This document shows positions 15,552 through 24,876 of a DNA stretch of 64,000 nt, piece by piece. Source of the DNA: Vulcanimicrobium sp035943995 (GTDB lineage: Bacteria; Vulcanimicrobiota; Vulcanimicrobiia; Vulcanimicrobiales; Vulcanimicrobiaceae); the NCBI GenBank assembly GCA_035943995.1, contig DASZBS010000083.1, positions 1 to 64,000 of the forward strand. The letters run 5' to 3'. Both the position numbers and the translations under genes were made by a program. Under the pieces are notes generated by a model, which saw only the letters and a program-made list of their open reading frames with translations, did not search any database and was not told the DNA's origin. Numbering within the stretch: position 1 is the first letter of the stretch; each line of letters begins with the position of its first letter.

Positions 15552-17234
15552 CTAGCTCACCGCGACGAGCGGTGATTCCACCACGCGGTTGCGCCCGGCG
15601 TTTTTCGCGCGGTAGAGCGCGCGGTCGGCGCGCTCGACGACGTCGCTCGAAGCGTCCCCAGCGCGTGCGTACGCGACGCCGACCGAGACGGTCACCGGCT
15701 TGCCGTCGGCGTAGGCGAGCCCGCCGGCTTCGATCGCGGCGCGCAGCCGCTCGGCGACCTGGAGCGCGCGCTCGCGCGCCGCGTCGCGCACGAGCACGAG
15801 AAACTCTTCGCCGCCGAACCGCCCGGCGAGGTCGACGCCGCGCGTGTTCTCGGCGATGAGCCGGCCGATCTGCGCCAGCACGCGGTCGCCGGTCTGATGC
15901 CCGAGCAGGTCGTTGATCGACTTGAAGTGGTCGACGTCGAGCAGCAGCACCGCGTAGCTGCCGCCGTCGCGCACGTACTTCATCGCGTCCTCGAACGCGC
16001 GCTGCACGCCGCGCCGGTTCGCAAGGCCCGTCAAGATGTCGATCGTCGCGGCGGTGCGCGTCGCGGCGATCGCGCCGTACTCGCCCAGCAGGGGCCCGAG
16101 CTCCGACGCGGCGCGCTCGAAGTCGCGCCCGGCCACGAGCGCCAGCGTGCGCGGCGCGCGGAACAGCAGCAGCGCACCGCGCAGCCGGTCTTCGGCGTCG
16201 CGCGCCGCGTACGCGCGCACCGTGCCGTCGTCGCGGTCTTCGAACGCGACGTTGTCGCCGGTGACTTGCAGCTCCAGCAGCGCGCGTCCGCCGAGCCGTT
16301 CGAGGTCGGATGCGACGGTAGGTCCGAACCGCATGACGCGCGACCAGCGATCGGCGCCGCCGCGGCCGAACGCGGCGATCTCGACGGACTCGCGCAGGAT
16401 GCGCGGGTCGATGCTCTCCAGCAGCGACCGAATCTGCGGCTGCGGGTCGTTCGCGCGCAGCATCGCGTCGACGGCCTCGCGCGACAGCGACAGCCGGTGC
16501 AGGCGCGCATTCACGCGCGCGAACCGCACGAGCACGACCGCCAGCAGCACCAGCGGCAGCAGCAGCGCGGCGCCGAGCACGCCGCCGTCGTGTAGCACGA
16601 CGCGCGCGACGACGTAGGCCCAGGCCGCTTCCGCGAACGCGGTGAGAATGCTCGCGCGGTCGCCGACGTGGCGCGGCCAGATGCGCAGCAGCGAACGGCC
16701 TTGGCGCGCGGCAGCCAGCGGATCGATCCACAACAGGTCGACGAGCAGCACGAAGCCCGTCGCGATGACGATGAACGCGACGGTCGTCATGAGCGTCGCC
16801 GGCCGCGCGACGGCGGCACGCAGTTGCGGCGCGAGCAGCGACGCCGTCCACCACACCGGCACCCACAGCGCCGCCGTCAGGATGCGGTCGAGCCCCGAGC
16901 GCCGGCGCAGCAAACCGGCGGGGCGCACGAGGTACGCCGCGACATTGCACGCGGCCGCCCACATCCAGCCCTCGCTGACGAGCACGGCGAGCAGCAGCGG
17001 CACGATGAGCCCGACGCGGTCGCTCTCCGGCGTCGGACGGGCGCTGCGCTCGAAGTGCGCCGCCGGAGCGCGCAGCACGCCGAGCACCATCGCGACCGCG
17101 AGCGCGGCCGCGACGAAGACGACGTCTTCGGTCCGTAGCGCGCGCAGCGCCGCAGGACCCCAAGCGACCGCCAGGACCAGCGCCGCCAACAGCGAGGCCG
17201 CGCGAACGAAACCGTACACGCGTCGAGAGGTCAC
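15552..17234 (-). CDS. Membrane diguanylate cyclase (GGDEF protein)
   Basis: About 560 residues. The N-terminal 250 hold seven to nine hydrophobic segments (for example AASLLAALVLAVAWG and VVLGVLRAP-flanking helices), similar to a multi-span sensory module. A GAF-like linker follows (to about 390), then a GGDEF domain at about 395-555. The signature is GGEEF near residue 473, an active variant, and RGVD lies five residues before it, the RxxD inhibitory site for c-di-GMP feedback. It makes c-di-GMP at the membrane. The open frame extends to 17339, but that reads into tRNA-Arg, so I placed the start at GTG 17234; this start is uncertain. Confidence 0.85.
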   Translation of the reverse strand: MTSRRVYGFVRAASLLAALVLAVAWGPAALRALRTEDVVFVAAALAVAMVLGVLRAPAAHFERSARPTPESDRVGLIVPLLLAVLVSEGWMWAAACNVAAYLVRPAGLLRRRSGLDRILTAALWVPVWWTASLLAPQLRAAVARPATLMTTVAFIVIATGFVLLVDLLWIDPLAAARQGRSLLRIWPRHVGDRASILTAFAEAAWAYVVARVVLHDGGVLGAALLLPLVLLAVVLVRFARVNARLHRLSLSREAVDAMLRANDPQPQIRSLLESIDPRILRESVEIAAFGRGGADRWSRVMRFGPTVASDLERLGGRALLELQVTGDNVAFEDRDDGTVRAYAARDAEDRLRGALLLFRAPRTLALVAGRDFERAASELGPLLGEYGAIAATRTAATIDILTGLANRRGVQRAFEDAMKYVRDGGSYAVLLLDVDHFKSINDLLGHQTGDRVLAQIGRLIAENTRGVDLAGRFGGEEFLVLVRDAARERALQVAERLRAAIEAGGLAYADGKPVTVSVGVAYARAGDASSDVVERADRALYRAKNAGRNRVVESPLVAVS

Positions 17235-17312
17235 GGTGCCCGCACCGTTCGCGGTGCGCGCGAGCGGCTCCGCCGCGCGCGATACGACGGTACGAACGTA
17301 CCGTGCGAGAAG

Positions 17313-17386
17313 TGCGCCCGGGCGGACTTGAACCGCCAACCTCGGCCTTAGGAGTGCCTCGCTCTATCCAGTTGAGCTACGGGCGC
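17313..17386 (-). tRNA. tRNA-Arg (anticodon CCT)
   Basis: A 74-base cloverleaf: acceptor GCGCCCG/CGGGCGC, D-arm GCTC/GAGC, loop CTCCTAA with anticodon CCT (reads AGG), T-arm GGCGG/CCGCC with TTCAAGT, discriminator A. The anticodon stem AGGCA/GGCCG has only three Watson-Crick pairs, with A-G mismatches at both ends, which is unusual. Confidence 0.9.
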
Positions 17387-17423
17387 ACGGGCTCAGAACC
17401 TTCCCGCAGCGAAGGGGCGGCTC

Positions 17424-18971
17424 ATGCAGACGCACGCGAGTTCCGATGCCGTCGGAGGCCGGCACATCCCGCCCATGAGCACGGCGCCGGCCGGCTTTTC
17501 CATCGAACGCGACCTTCCGGCGGGCTTCGCCGCCTTCTACCGCCCGCTCCACGACACGTTCACGCCGCGCCAGCAAGCCGCGATCGAAGCGCGCCACCGC
17601 GTTCTCGACGCCTCGCAGCACGGCCGCAAGCCGCAGTACTTGCCGCCGTCCGGCGCGCAGGGCGATTGGAAGATCGAGATCCCTGCCTGGGTTCGCGATC
17701 AGCGCAACCAGATGACCGGGCCCGCCGACGACCGCGAGCTCGGCGTGAAGATGCTCAACTCGGGCGCGCCGGGCGTGATGATCGATCTCGAAGACTCGAT
17801 GGCCAACGACTTCGCGCACACGCTGGGCGGCATCGACAACACGCTCGCGATGTACTACCGCGAGCTGACGTACGTCGATCAGAAACGCGGCGGCAACGTC
17901 GTCGGCATCAAGGAGTCGCCGACGGTGCTGTGGACGCGCGTGCGCGGCCTGCACCTCTCGCAAGCGGGGATCTACGCCGAGCCGACGTCGGCGTCGCTGT
18001 TCGACCTCGCGCTGCTCGCGTACAAGCTCGACTTCGCGCGGCTCGCGCACCCGCTCGCGATCTACATCCCCAAGTCGCAGTCGGCGGACGAAGCGCTATG
18101 GTGGCGCGACGTGTTCCAAGCCGTCGCGCAAGCGAAGGGGCTCGACAAGCACGCGATCAAGGCGATGGCGCTGGTCGAAGCGTTTCCGTTCGCGTACCAG
18201 ATCGAGGAGTTCGCGTACAACCTGCGCGACCATCTGCTCGGCCTCAACCTCGGGCGGTGGGACTACATGGCGTCGCTGATCCACTTCAACCTCGACGACC
18301 CGAATTGGGTGCTGCCCGATCGCAACACGATCCCGCACGACGTCGGCTTCTTCCAGAACCTGCGCGAGCGCATCCCCGAGGTGTGCCACCGGCACGGTCT
18401 GCTCGCGATCGGCGGCATGACGGCGCTGTTCCCCGACCGCTCGAACCCCGAGCTCAACGCGCGCGCGCTCGCGGCGCTCGAACAAGACAAGAAGAACGAG
18501 TCGAATGCGTTGTTCGACGGCGCGTGGACCGGGCATCCGGATCAGAACGCGATCGCCGTCGCGCAGTTCCCGGAGCCGAACCAAGGCTTCGCGCGCAAAC
18601 CCGGCGCGAACGCCACGCCGGATCTGCTCCCCTCGATCGCTGGGGTGGGCGAGAAGACGGAGGCCGGCACGCGCGCCGCGGTGCGCACCGCGATTCGCTA
18701 CCGCCACGGGTATCTCAGCGGCCGCGGCGCGTCGTTGCTGGACGGCTACATGGAAGACCTCGCGACCGATCGCATCTACCGCCTGATGATCGCGCAGCGC
18801 ATCCGGCACGGGATGCACTCCGCCGCCGACGTGACGCGCTTCTTCGACGAGGAGCTCGCGAAGCTGCTCGCCGAACCGGCCGCGCAAGACCCCGCCGAAG
18901 CGGCGAAGTTCCGCGAGGCGCGCCGCCAGAGCGAGGCGATGATCACCGACGGTTACCATGATCCGATTTAA
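17424..18971 (+). CDS. aceB: Malate synthase
   Basis: A 515-residue malate synthase of the A type, matching from end to end. Visible family motifs are GVMIDLEDSMAND, VGIKESPTVLW, LGRWDYMASLIHFN and GMTALFPDR; the C-terminal helical domain has LLDGYMEDLATDRIYR. It condenses glyoxylate and acetyl-CoA to malate in the cytoplasm, the second step of the glyoxylate shunt. Isocitrate lyase is not in this window. ATG 17424 is chosen for GAAGGGG seven bases upstream; ATG 17475 is an alternative. It lies just downstream of, and divergent from, tRNA-Arg. Confidence 0.93.
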   Translation: MQTHASSDAVGGRHIPPMSTAPAGFSIERDLPAGFAAFYRPLHDTFTPRQQAAIEARHRVLDASQHGRKPQYLPPSGAQGDWKIEIPAWVRDQRNQMTGPADDRELGVKMLNSGAPGVMIDLEDSMANDFAHTLGGIDNTLAMYYRELTYVDQKRGGNVVGIKESPTVLWTRVRGLHLSQAGIYAEPTSASLFDLALLAYKLDFARLAHPLAIYIPKSQSADEALWWRDVFQAVAQAKGLDKHAIKAMALVEAFPFAYQIEEFAYNLRDHLLGLNLGRWDYMASLIHFNLDDPNWVLPDRNTIPHDVGFFQNLRERIPEVCHRHGLLAIGGMTALFPDRSNPELNARALAALEQDKKNESNALFDGAWTGHPDQNAIAVAQFPEPNQGFARKPGANATPDLLPSIAGVGEKTEAGTRAAVRTAIRYRHGYLSGRGASLLDGYMEDLATDRIYRLMIAQRIRHGMHSAADVTRFFDEELAKLLAEPAAQDPAEAAKFREARRQSEAMITDGYHDPI

Positions 18972-18986
18972 GCGCGCCGGCACGAC

Positions 18987-21900
18987 GTGACCGGCGCCGC
19001 CGACGTCGACCTCGGCGCGCTGCTCGAGCACGCGCCGGCGATCGTGTACGTCGCGCGCCCCGACGGCTCGATCGCGTATGCGAACGCCGCGTGGGAGCGG
19101 TTCACCGGGTTGCCCGTGGAAACCGTGCTCGAACACGGCTGGTCTTCGGTGCTGCACCCGGACGATGCGTCGCGCGCCGGCGCGGAGTGGCTGGCTGCGA
19201 TGGCGTCCGCCGCCGTGTTCCGCGAAGAGTTCCGCATCCGCGATCGGGCCGGCGAGTTCCGCTGGGTGATCTCGCACGCGATCCCGACCTTCGATGCCGG
19301 CGGGACCGTGTCGGCATGGTACGGCACCGTCATCCCGATCGACGAGCGCCGAACCGCGGAAGCGGCGCTCGCCTCCCTGGCGGACGCCATCCCGCAACTC
19401 GTGTGGGCCAACGACGCCGCCGGGAACGCGCTGCACGTCAACCGCCGCTGGATCGAGTACACCGGGCTGAGCTTCGACGAGTCGCTCGGGCGCGGCTGGA
19501 CGCACGTGCTGCATGCGGACGACGTACCGGACATGGAGGCGGTCTGGGCCGAGGCGCTCACCACCGGCACGTTCCACAGCGAGCGCGCATACCGGCTGCG
19601 GCGCCACGACGGCGCGTACCGCTGGTTCGTCGTGCGCGCGGTGGCCGTGCGCGACGAGAGCGGCGCGATCCTGCGCTGGTACGGCACGAACACGGACGTC
19701 GACGACGCATACCGGGCCGCGCAGCGCCGCACGATGCTCGACCGGCTTGGCGCCGCGTTCGCCGAGTCGCTCGACTACGAGCGCACCGCGCGCACCGTGG
19801 TCTCCGCTATGTGCGAGGACTTCGCCGACTTCGCGTTCATCGACGTCGTCGAGGACGACCGCCTGCAGCGGATCGCCGTCGAGAGCGGCCGGCTCAGCGC
19901 GGAGCCGGCATCCTTCCGCACCTTCGCGCCGCCGCCCGAAGCCGAGCGCCACCCGATCAACCTCGTGCTGCGCACCGGCCGCACGCAGATCGTGGCGCAG
20001 TGCGACGACGCGTGGCGGCGCGCGACGACGTGGAGCGACGAGCATTACGCGTTCGTCGCGACGCTGCCGATGGCGTCGATCGCGCACGTGCCGATGATCG
20101 CGGCCGGCGAGCGAATCGGCGTGCTGACCTTCGGCGCCGCGCTCGGAACGGGCCGCAGCTTCACCCAAGCCGACCTCGACGAGGCCGAAGAGATCGCGCG
20201 CCGCGCCGCGGTCGCGCTGGCAAACGCGCGGCTCTACCGCGATCTCGCGGCGAGCGAAGAGCGCTACCGCGGCTTGATCGACACCGCGCAAGAAGGCGTC
20301 TGGATCATCGACGGCGCGGCGAACACGCGCTACGTCAACGCGCACATGGCGGAGATGCTCGGCTACACGCCCGACGAGATGTACGGCCGCTGGTTCTTCG
20401 ACTTCGCGGACCCGCGCGAGCACGAAGCCGCCCGGCAGGCGATCCAAGAGCACCGCGGCGGCAGCGGGATCCGGCGCGAGTCGCAGCTGCTGCACAAGGA
20501 CGGCCGCATCGTGTGCGTGATCGTCGCGTCCAACCCGATCGCCGACGCGGACGGCGCGTACAACGGATCGCTCGGGATGTTCACGGACATCACGGAGCGC
20601 AAAGCGCTCGAGACGCAATACCGCGTGCTGGCCGAGGCCGGTGAGGTGCTGGCGGCGTCGTTGGACCTCGCGCAGACGTTCCCCGCGCTGGCCGCGCTCA
20701 CGGTCCGCAATTTTGCCGACGTCTGCCGCATCCACGAGTGCGGCCCGGACGGCACCCCGCGACTCATCGCGACGGCGTACGCGGATTCGGCGCACGGCAA
20801 CGTCGCCGCCGCGCACGCGGGCGAGGGCGGGTTCGCGCGCGTGGTGGTCGCCAACGCGATCGCGAGCGGAGAGTCACTGTATGTGCCGCACATCGAGCCG
20901 GCGCTGCGCGAAGGGCTCGGCGCGCAGTCGCTCATCGTCGTCCCGCTCGTCGCGCGCGGCGCGACGCTCGGCGCGATCACGCTGGTCGCGGCGGCGGACG
21001 GGGCCGGCACGTTCGTCCCCGACGACCTACGGCTCGCGGAGCTGCTCGCCAAGCGCGCGGCCGTCGCGATCGACAACGCGCGCTTGTACGACGAGGAGCG
21101 CCGGCTGGCGCGCATGCGCGAGGTGGTGGCGCGCGCGAGCGACGTGCTGAGCGGCTCGCTCGACCTCGACGCGCTGCTGGGGCGCTTCGCCGACCTGCTC
21201 GTTGCGGAGCTCGCCGCGGAAGCGACGATCGCGCTCGATGCCGAACGCACGGTCGATACCGAACGCGCGGTCGTGCGCCGCAGCGCCGCCGTCGCCGGCG
21301 ACGCGGCCGTGCTGCGCGTCGCGCTTCGCCATCGCGACACGGTCGTGGGCACCGTGACGCTGCGCGCGAACGCGCCGTTCGGCGCGAACGACGTCGCGCT
21401 GCTGCACGAGCTCGCGGCGCGCGCGGCGGTCGCCATCGAGAACGCGCAGCTCTACGCGCGCGAGCACCGGGTCGCGATGACGCTGCAGCGCGCGATGCTC
21501 CCCGCCGTGCTGCCGGAGGTCGCCGGGCTGGCGTTCGACGCGGTGTACTTTCCGGGCGCGACCGAAGCCGAGATCGGCGGCGACTGGTACGACGCGATCG
21601 CGCTGCCGGACGGACGCGTCGTGGTGTCGATCGGCGACGTCACCGGCCGCGGGCTGACCGCTGCGGTCATCATGGGGCGGATGCGCCAGGCGATCGAGAC
21701 GCTGTCGACCTACGAGTCGGATCCGGTGCGGTTGCTCGACGCCGCCGACGGCGTGCTGCGCCGCGCGCATCCCGACGCGATCGTCACCGCGCTCGTCGGT
21801 GTGGTCGATCCTGCGGCGCGCACGCTCGCGTACGCGACGGCAGGCCATCCGACGCCGATCGTCCGCGCGTCGGACGGCACGCTACGCCAGCTCCCCGGGC

Positions 21901-22568
21901 GCGGGCTGCCGCTCGGCCTGCGCGAGGGCCGCGAGCCGCCCGCCACGACGGTCGTGCTACCGCCGTCGTCGCTGGTCGTCTTCTTCACGGACGGTTTGGT
22001 GGAATCGACGCGCGACATCGACGAAGGCGAGCGGCGCGTGTTCGCCGCGCTCGCCGACCCGGCGCTCGCGGACGGCCTTGCACCGGCCGCGGCGCTGGTG
22101 GCGCGCGTGCTCGACGACGGCATCCGCGACGACGTCGCCGTGCTCACGATGCGCGTCTCCGCGACGCCGAGCGAGGCGCGCGACTGGACGATGCGCTGGC
22201 GGTTCGACCCGCACGACTGGCGGCGCGCGTACGACGTGCGCGAGACGCTCGCGGAGACGCTGTCGGCGGCGGCCGCGAACGTCGACCTGCCCGCGGCGGA
22301 GCTCGTCTTCGGCGAGCTCGTCGGCAACGCGGTGCGCCACGCGCCGGGCTTCGTCGACGTCGAGCTGACCTGGGACGACGACGCGACGCCGGTACTGCAC
22401 GTGATCGACGACGGCCCCGGCTACCGGCCGCAAACGGATTTGCCGTCGCCGGATTCGGAATCGGGCCGTGGGCTGTACATCGTCGCGCAGCTCACGCGGG
22501 AGTTCACCGTCATGAAGCTGCCGCGCCGCGGCGCGCACGCGCGCGCGGTGCTGCTGACGCGCGCCTAG
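18987..22568 (+). CDS. PAS/GAF sensor with PP2C (SpoIIE/RsbU) phosphatase and HATPase kinase domains
   Basis: A 1193-residue signalling protein. Approximate order: PAS 1-115, PAS 125-240, GAF 250-412, PAS 420-543, GAF 545-705, GAF 708-828, PP2C phosphatase 828-1056, HATPase_c 1065-1193. The phosphatase keeps EIGGDWYD, SIGDVTGRGL and FFTDGLVEST, the metal-binding set of RsbU/SpoIIE. The C-terminal ATPase has ELVGNAVRHAP and VIDDGPGY, like RsbW/SpoIIAB anti-sigma kinases. One chain thus carries both activities that switch an anti-sigma antagonist. No transmembrane segment is seen, so it is cytosolic. The GTG start gives no strong ribosome site. No STAS antagonist or partner sigma gene is adjacent. 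It overlaps the convergent FAH gene by four bases. Confidence 0.9.
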   Translation: MTGAADVDLGALLEHAPAIVYVARPDGSIAYANAAWERFTGLPVETVLEHGWSSVLHPDDASRAGAEWLAAMASAAVFREEFRIRDRAGEFRWVISHAIPTFDAGGTVSAWYGTVIPIDERRTAEAALASLADAIPQLVWANDAAGNALHVNRRWIEYTGLSFDESLGRGWTHVLHADDVPDMEAVWAEALTTGTFHSERAYRLRRHDGAYRWFVVRAVAVRDESGAILRWYGTNTDVDDAYRAAQRRTMLDRLGAAFAESLDYERTARTVVSAMCEDFADFAFIDVVEDDRLQRIAVESGRLSAEPASFRTFAPPPEAERHPINLVLRTGRTQIVAQCDDAWRRATTWSDEHYAFVATLPMASIAHVPMIAAGERIGVLTFGAALGTGRSFTQADLDEAEEIARRAAVALANARLYRDLAASEERYRGLIDTAQEGVWIIDGAANTRYVNAHMAEMLGYTPDEMYGRWFFDFADPREHEAARQAIQEHRGGSGIRRESQLLHKDGRIVCVIVASNPIADADGAYNGSLGMFTDITERKALETQYRVLAEAGEVLAASLDLAQTFPALAALTVRNFADVCRIHECGPDGTPRLIATAYADSAHGNVAAAHAGEGGFARVVVANAIASGESLYVPHIEPALREGLGAQSLIVVPLVARGATLGAITLVAAADGAGTFVPDDLRLAELLAKRAAVAIDNARLYDEERRLARMREVVARASDVLSGSLDLDALLGRFADLLVAELAAEATIALDAERTVDTERAVVRRSAAVAGDAAVLRVALRHRDTVVGTVTLRANAPFGANDVALLHELAARAAVAIENAQLYAREHRVAMTLQRAMLPAVLPEVAGLAFDAVYFPGATEAEIGGDWYDAIALPDGRVVVSIGDVTGRGLTAAVIMGRMRQAIETLSTYESDPVRLLDAADGVLRRAHPDAIVTALVGVVDPAARTLAYATAGHPTPIVRASDGTLRQLPGRGLPLGLREGREPPATTVVLPPSSLVVFFTDGLVESTRDIDEGERRVFAALADPALADGLAPAAALVARVLDDGIRDDVAVLTMRVSATPSEARDWTMRWRFDPHDWRRAYDVRETLAETLSAAAANVDLPAAELVFGELVGNAVRHAPGFVDVELTWDDDATPVLHVIDDGPGYRPQTDLPSPDSESGRGLYIVAQLTREFTVMKLPRRGAHARAVLLTRA

Positions 22569-23788
22569 GCGACGATCGTGCCGACGACCTCGCCGAAACC
22601 GATGCGGGCGGAACCGCGCACCGCGCGCCCGCGGATGGTCACGGTGTCGCCGTCTTCGAGAAAACCCCGTTTCTCGCCGTTCGGCAGCGCCAGCGGTTGC
22701 GCGCCGCGCCGCGTCAGCTCGATGAACGAGCCTTGCGTGCCTTGCTCCGTGCCGGAGATCGTGCCCGTGCCGAACAAATCGCCGGGCCGGATGCGCGAGC
22801 CGTTGGACGTCATGTGCGCGAGCTGCTGCGCGACCGTCCAGTACATGCCGCGGAAGTTCGTGCGCGCGATCGTGACTACCGGCTGCGCCTGCGCGCGCAT
22901 GCGCTCGGTCTGCAGCAGCATCTCCAGCTCGACGTCGTAGGCCCACGGCTCGCGCGCGCGCAGGTACGGGAGCGGTTCGGGATCGCGCGCCGGTTCGGCA
23001 ACGCGAAACGGTTCGAGCGCGTCGAGCGACACGATCCAGGGCGAGATCGACGTCGCGAACGACTTCGCGAGAAACGGCCCGAGCGGCTGATATTCCCACG
23101 CCTGGATGTCGCGCGCGCTCCAGTCGTTGAGCAGCACGTAGCCGAAGACGTGCTCGCGCACCGCATCGGCCGGAACGGGCTCGCCGTGTATGCTGGCAGT
23201 CCCCGCGATCCAGCCCATCTCGATCTCGACGTCCAGGAGCGCCGAGGGCCCGAACGTCGGCGCGCTCGCATCGGGCGGCTTGCGCTGGCCGCGCGGCCGC
23301 CGCACGGGCGTGCCGCTGACGACGACCGTGCTCGACCGCCCGTGATAGCCGATGGGGATGTGGCGGTAGTTCGGCGTGAGCGGCTCGGCACCGGGGCGCA
23401 GGATGCGTCCGATGTTCGTCGCGTGCTCGATCGAGGAGTAGAAGTCGACGTAGTCGCCGACGTCGACCGGCAGGTGCATCGTGACCGCGTCGCGCGGCAG
23501 CGTGCGTTTGGCGACCGCTTTGCGTTCATCCGGCGATGCGGCGTCGCTGAGTAGATGCTGCAGGCGCGCGCGCACGGCGCGCCATACATCGAGCCCTTCG
23601 CCGAGGAAGTCGTTGAGCGTGGCCGCACCGAGCAGCGACTCCGCGTCGAGCACGCCGTCGTGCACGAGACAGTCGAGGTCGACCACCGTGTCCTCGAACG
23701 CGACGGCGGCATGTCGATCGCCGCCGCGCGCGTCGGACACGATCCCCAGCGGCAGGTTGTCGAGCCCGAAGTCGCGCGGGTCGATCAC
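22565..23788 (-). CDS. fahA: Fumarylacetoacetase
   Basis: A 407-residue enzyme of the FAH family, the last step of phenylalanine/tyrosine breakdown (fumarylacetoacetate to fumarate and acetoacetate). The metal-site motifs are present: YVDFYSSIEHATNIG, DVEIEMGWIAG with the ExE pair, LLNDWSARDIQAWEY, and GRSSTVVVSGTPVRRP. The N-terminal SH3-like part starts at DPRDFGLDNLPLG. The GTG start at 23788 overlaps the TGA of the upstream unknown gene (GTGA), so the two are translationally coupled. A longer open frame upstream is antisense noise and was not used. The other tyrosine-degradation genes (hppD, hmgA) are not in the window. Confidence 0.94.
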   Translation of the reverse strand: MIDPRDFGLDNLPLGIVSDARGGDRHAAVAFEDTVVDLDCLVHDGVLDAESLLGAATLNDFLGEGLDVWRAVRARLQHLLSDAASPDERKAVAKRTLPRDAVTMHLPVDVGDYVDFYSSIEHATNIGRILRPGAEPLTPNYRHIPIGYHGRSSTVVVSGTPVRRPRGQRKPPDASAPTFGPSALLDVEIEMGWIAGTASIHGEPVPADAVREHVFGYVLLNDWSARDIQAWEYQPLGPFLAKSFATSISPWIVSLDALEPFRVAEPARDPEPLPYLRAREPWAYDVELEMLLQTERMRAQAQPVVTIARTNFRGMYWTVAQQLAHMTSNGSRIRPGDLFGTGTISGTEQGTQGSFIELTRRGAQPLALPNGEKRGFLEDGDTVTIRGRAVRGSARIGFGEVVGTIVA

Positions 23789-24741
23789 GTCAAGATGCCG
23801 AGCTCGCGCAGATCGTTCACCGGCTCGTCGAAGCTGCAGCTGCCGAACGACACGCAGCGTTCGCGCGCCGCAGCGACCTGGTCGGCCTCGACACGGACGT
23901 CGCGCCACGCGACGTGCGTGGGATCGACGACGAACGCGCGCGGCTCGGACTCGGCGAGCACGCCGGCGACGCGGGACGCGTCGAGCGCGCCCGCGTGCAG
24001 CGCGAAGCCCGCGACGAACAGGTTGAGAAAGCCGTGCGGCACGACCCCGCCCGCGACGCCGTACGCGCCGCGCACCGGATGGTGCAGACCAGCGGTCGCC
24101 TTCCACGGCACGTCGTGCGCGTGCGCCGCGACGACGAACGCCGCGAGATCTTCGACGGACGGCGTCGCGCCGGCGGCCTGCCCGCCGCAGCGAACCTTCG
24201 CGCCGACGGTGACGTTGGGCGGCGCGGTGCCGCGCACGGCGGCGAGCGTCGCGAGCGCGGCGTCGGGCGGCGTGGCCCAGCCCGCGCTGTACGACGGCTC
24301 GTACCAGAACGAGACCGGCTCCGAGGGCCAGCGCTCCGCGATCTCCGAGATCGACCGCGCCAGCCCGGCCTGATCGAGGCCCGCACCCGGCACGCGCAGC
24401 TCCAGCGACCCGACGGTGATGCCGGCGGTGCCGAGGACGCGGTCGATCCGGTGGAGGTCGGCCCGGACGGTGTCGCCCTTGGCGCCGCTCATGGCGGAGT
24501 CGAGGATGACGCTGAGCTCGAGCGGCTGGCCGGGGTCACGCAGCGTCGCGAGCTCGTCGAGCCGCGAAGCGGGGACGACGAAGCGGCCCGCGATCCACCA
24601 GTAGGCGCTCTCGCGGAGCCGGGCGTGATGGCGCAGCGCCGCACGCATCGGCAGCTCGGCCGGCGGAAAGAGCGCGGCGTCGTCGATGAGGCGTTCGAGG
24701 AGCGCACGCTTGGCGCTGTCGGTGGATACGGCGGTTGCCAT
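23785..24741 (-). CDS. Conserved protein of unknown function coupled to fumarylacetoacetase
   Basis: A 318-residue soluble protein whose function I do not recognise. Distinct segments that look conserved are LIDDAALFPPAELPM near the start, YWWIAGRFVVPASRLDEL, VGAKVRCGGQAAGATPS, WKATAGLHHPVRG and PHGFLNLFVAGF. The alternating strand/helix pattern with KVRCGG and KATAGLHHP suggests a TIM-barrel-like or lyase-like fold, but that is a guess. It overlaps the fumarylacetoacetase start by four bases, which suggests a job in the same aromatic-acid pathway. I chose ATG 24741; GTG 24750 is possible. Confidence 0.75.
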   Translation of the reverse strand: MATAVSTDSAKRALLERLIDDAALFPPAELPMRAALRHHARLRESAYWWIAGRFVVPASRLDELATLRDPGQPLELSVILDSAMSGAKGDTVRADLHRIDRVLGTAGITVGSLELRVPGAGLDQAGLARSISEIAERWPSEPVSFWYEPSYSAGWATPPDAALATLAAVRGTAPPNVTVGAKVRCGGQAAGATPSVEDLAAFVVAAHAHDVPWKATAGLHHPVRGAYGVAGGVVPHGFLNLFVAGFALHAGALDASRVAGVLAESEPRAFVVDPTHVAWRDVRVEADQVAAARERCVSFGSCSFDEPVNDLRELGILT

Positions 24742-24804
24742 GACGCCCACAGCTACTCACGAAAGCGGCAAGACCCTCCGCATGAGAGAGAGTCTTGAAC
24801 TTGG

Positions 24805-24876
24805 AGCTGCCGGTGGGGATTGAACCCACGGCCTTTTCATTACCAATGAAATGCTCTACCACTGAGCTACGGCAGC
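24805..24876 (-). tRNA. tRNA-Thr (anticodon GGT)
   Basis: A 72-base cloverleaf: acceptor GCTGCCG/CGGCAGC, D-arm GCTC/GAGC, anticodon stem TTTCA/TGAAA, loop TTGGTAA with anticodon GGT, T-arm GTGGG/CCCAC with TTCAATC, discriminator T. The first ten bases are also the end of the nuclease gene. By position it corresponds to thrT in the E. coli thrU-tyrU-glyT-thrT group. Confidence 0.97.

Noticed and set aside
17235..17339. Extended N-terminus of the diguanylate cyclase
   Set aside because: The extension reads through tRNA-Arg, so a later start is required.
18096..20816. A 906-residue open frame on the minus strand opposite malate synthase and the PAS/GAF sensor
   Set aside because: It lies antisense to two clear genes and shows only Arg/Val/His-rich shadow composition.
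23789..24106. N-terminal extension of fumarylacetoacetase
   Set aside because: It is antisense-phase sequence of the coupled upstream gene; the GTGA overlap gives the right length.
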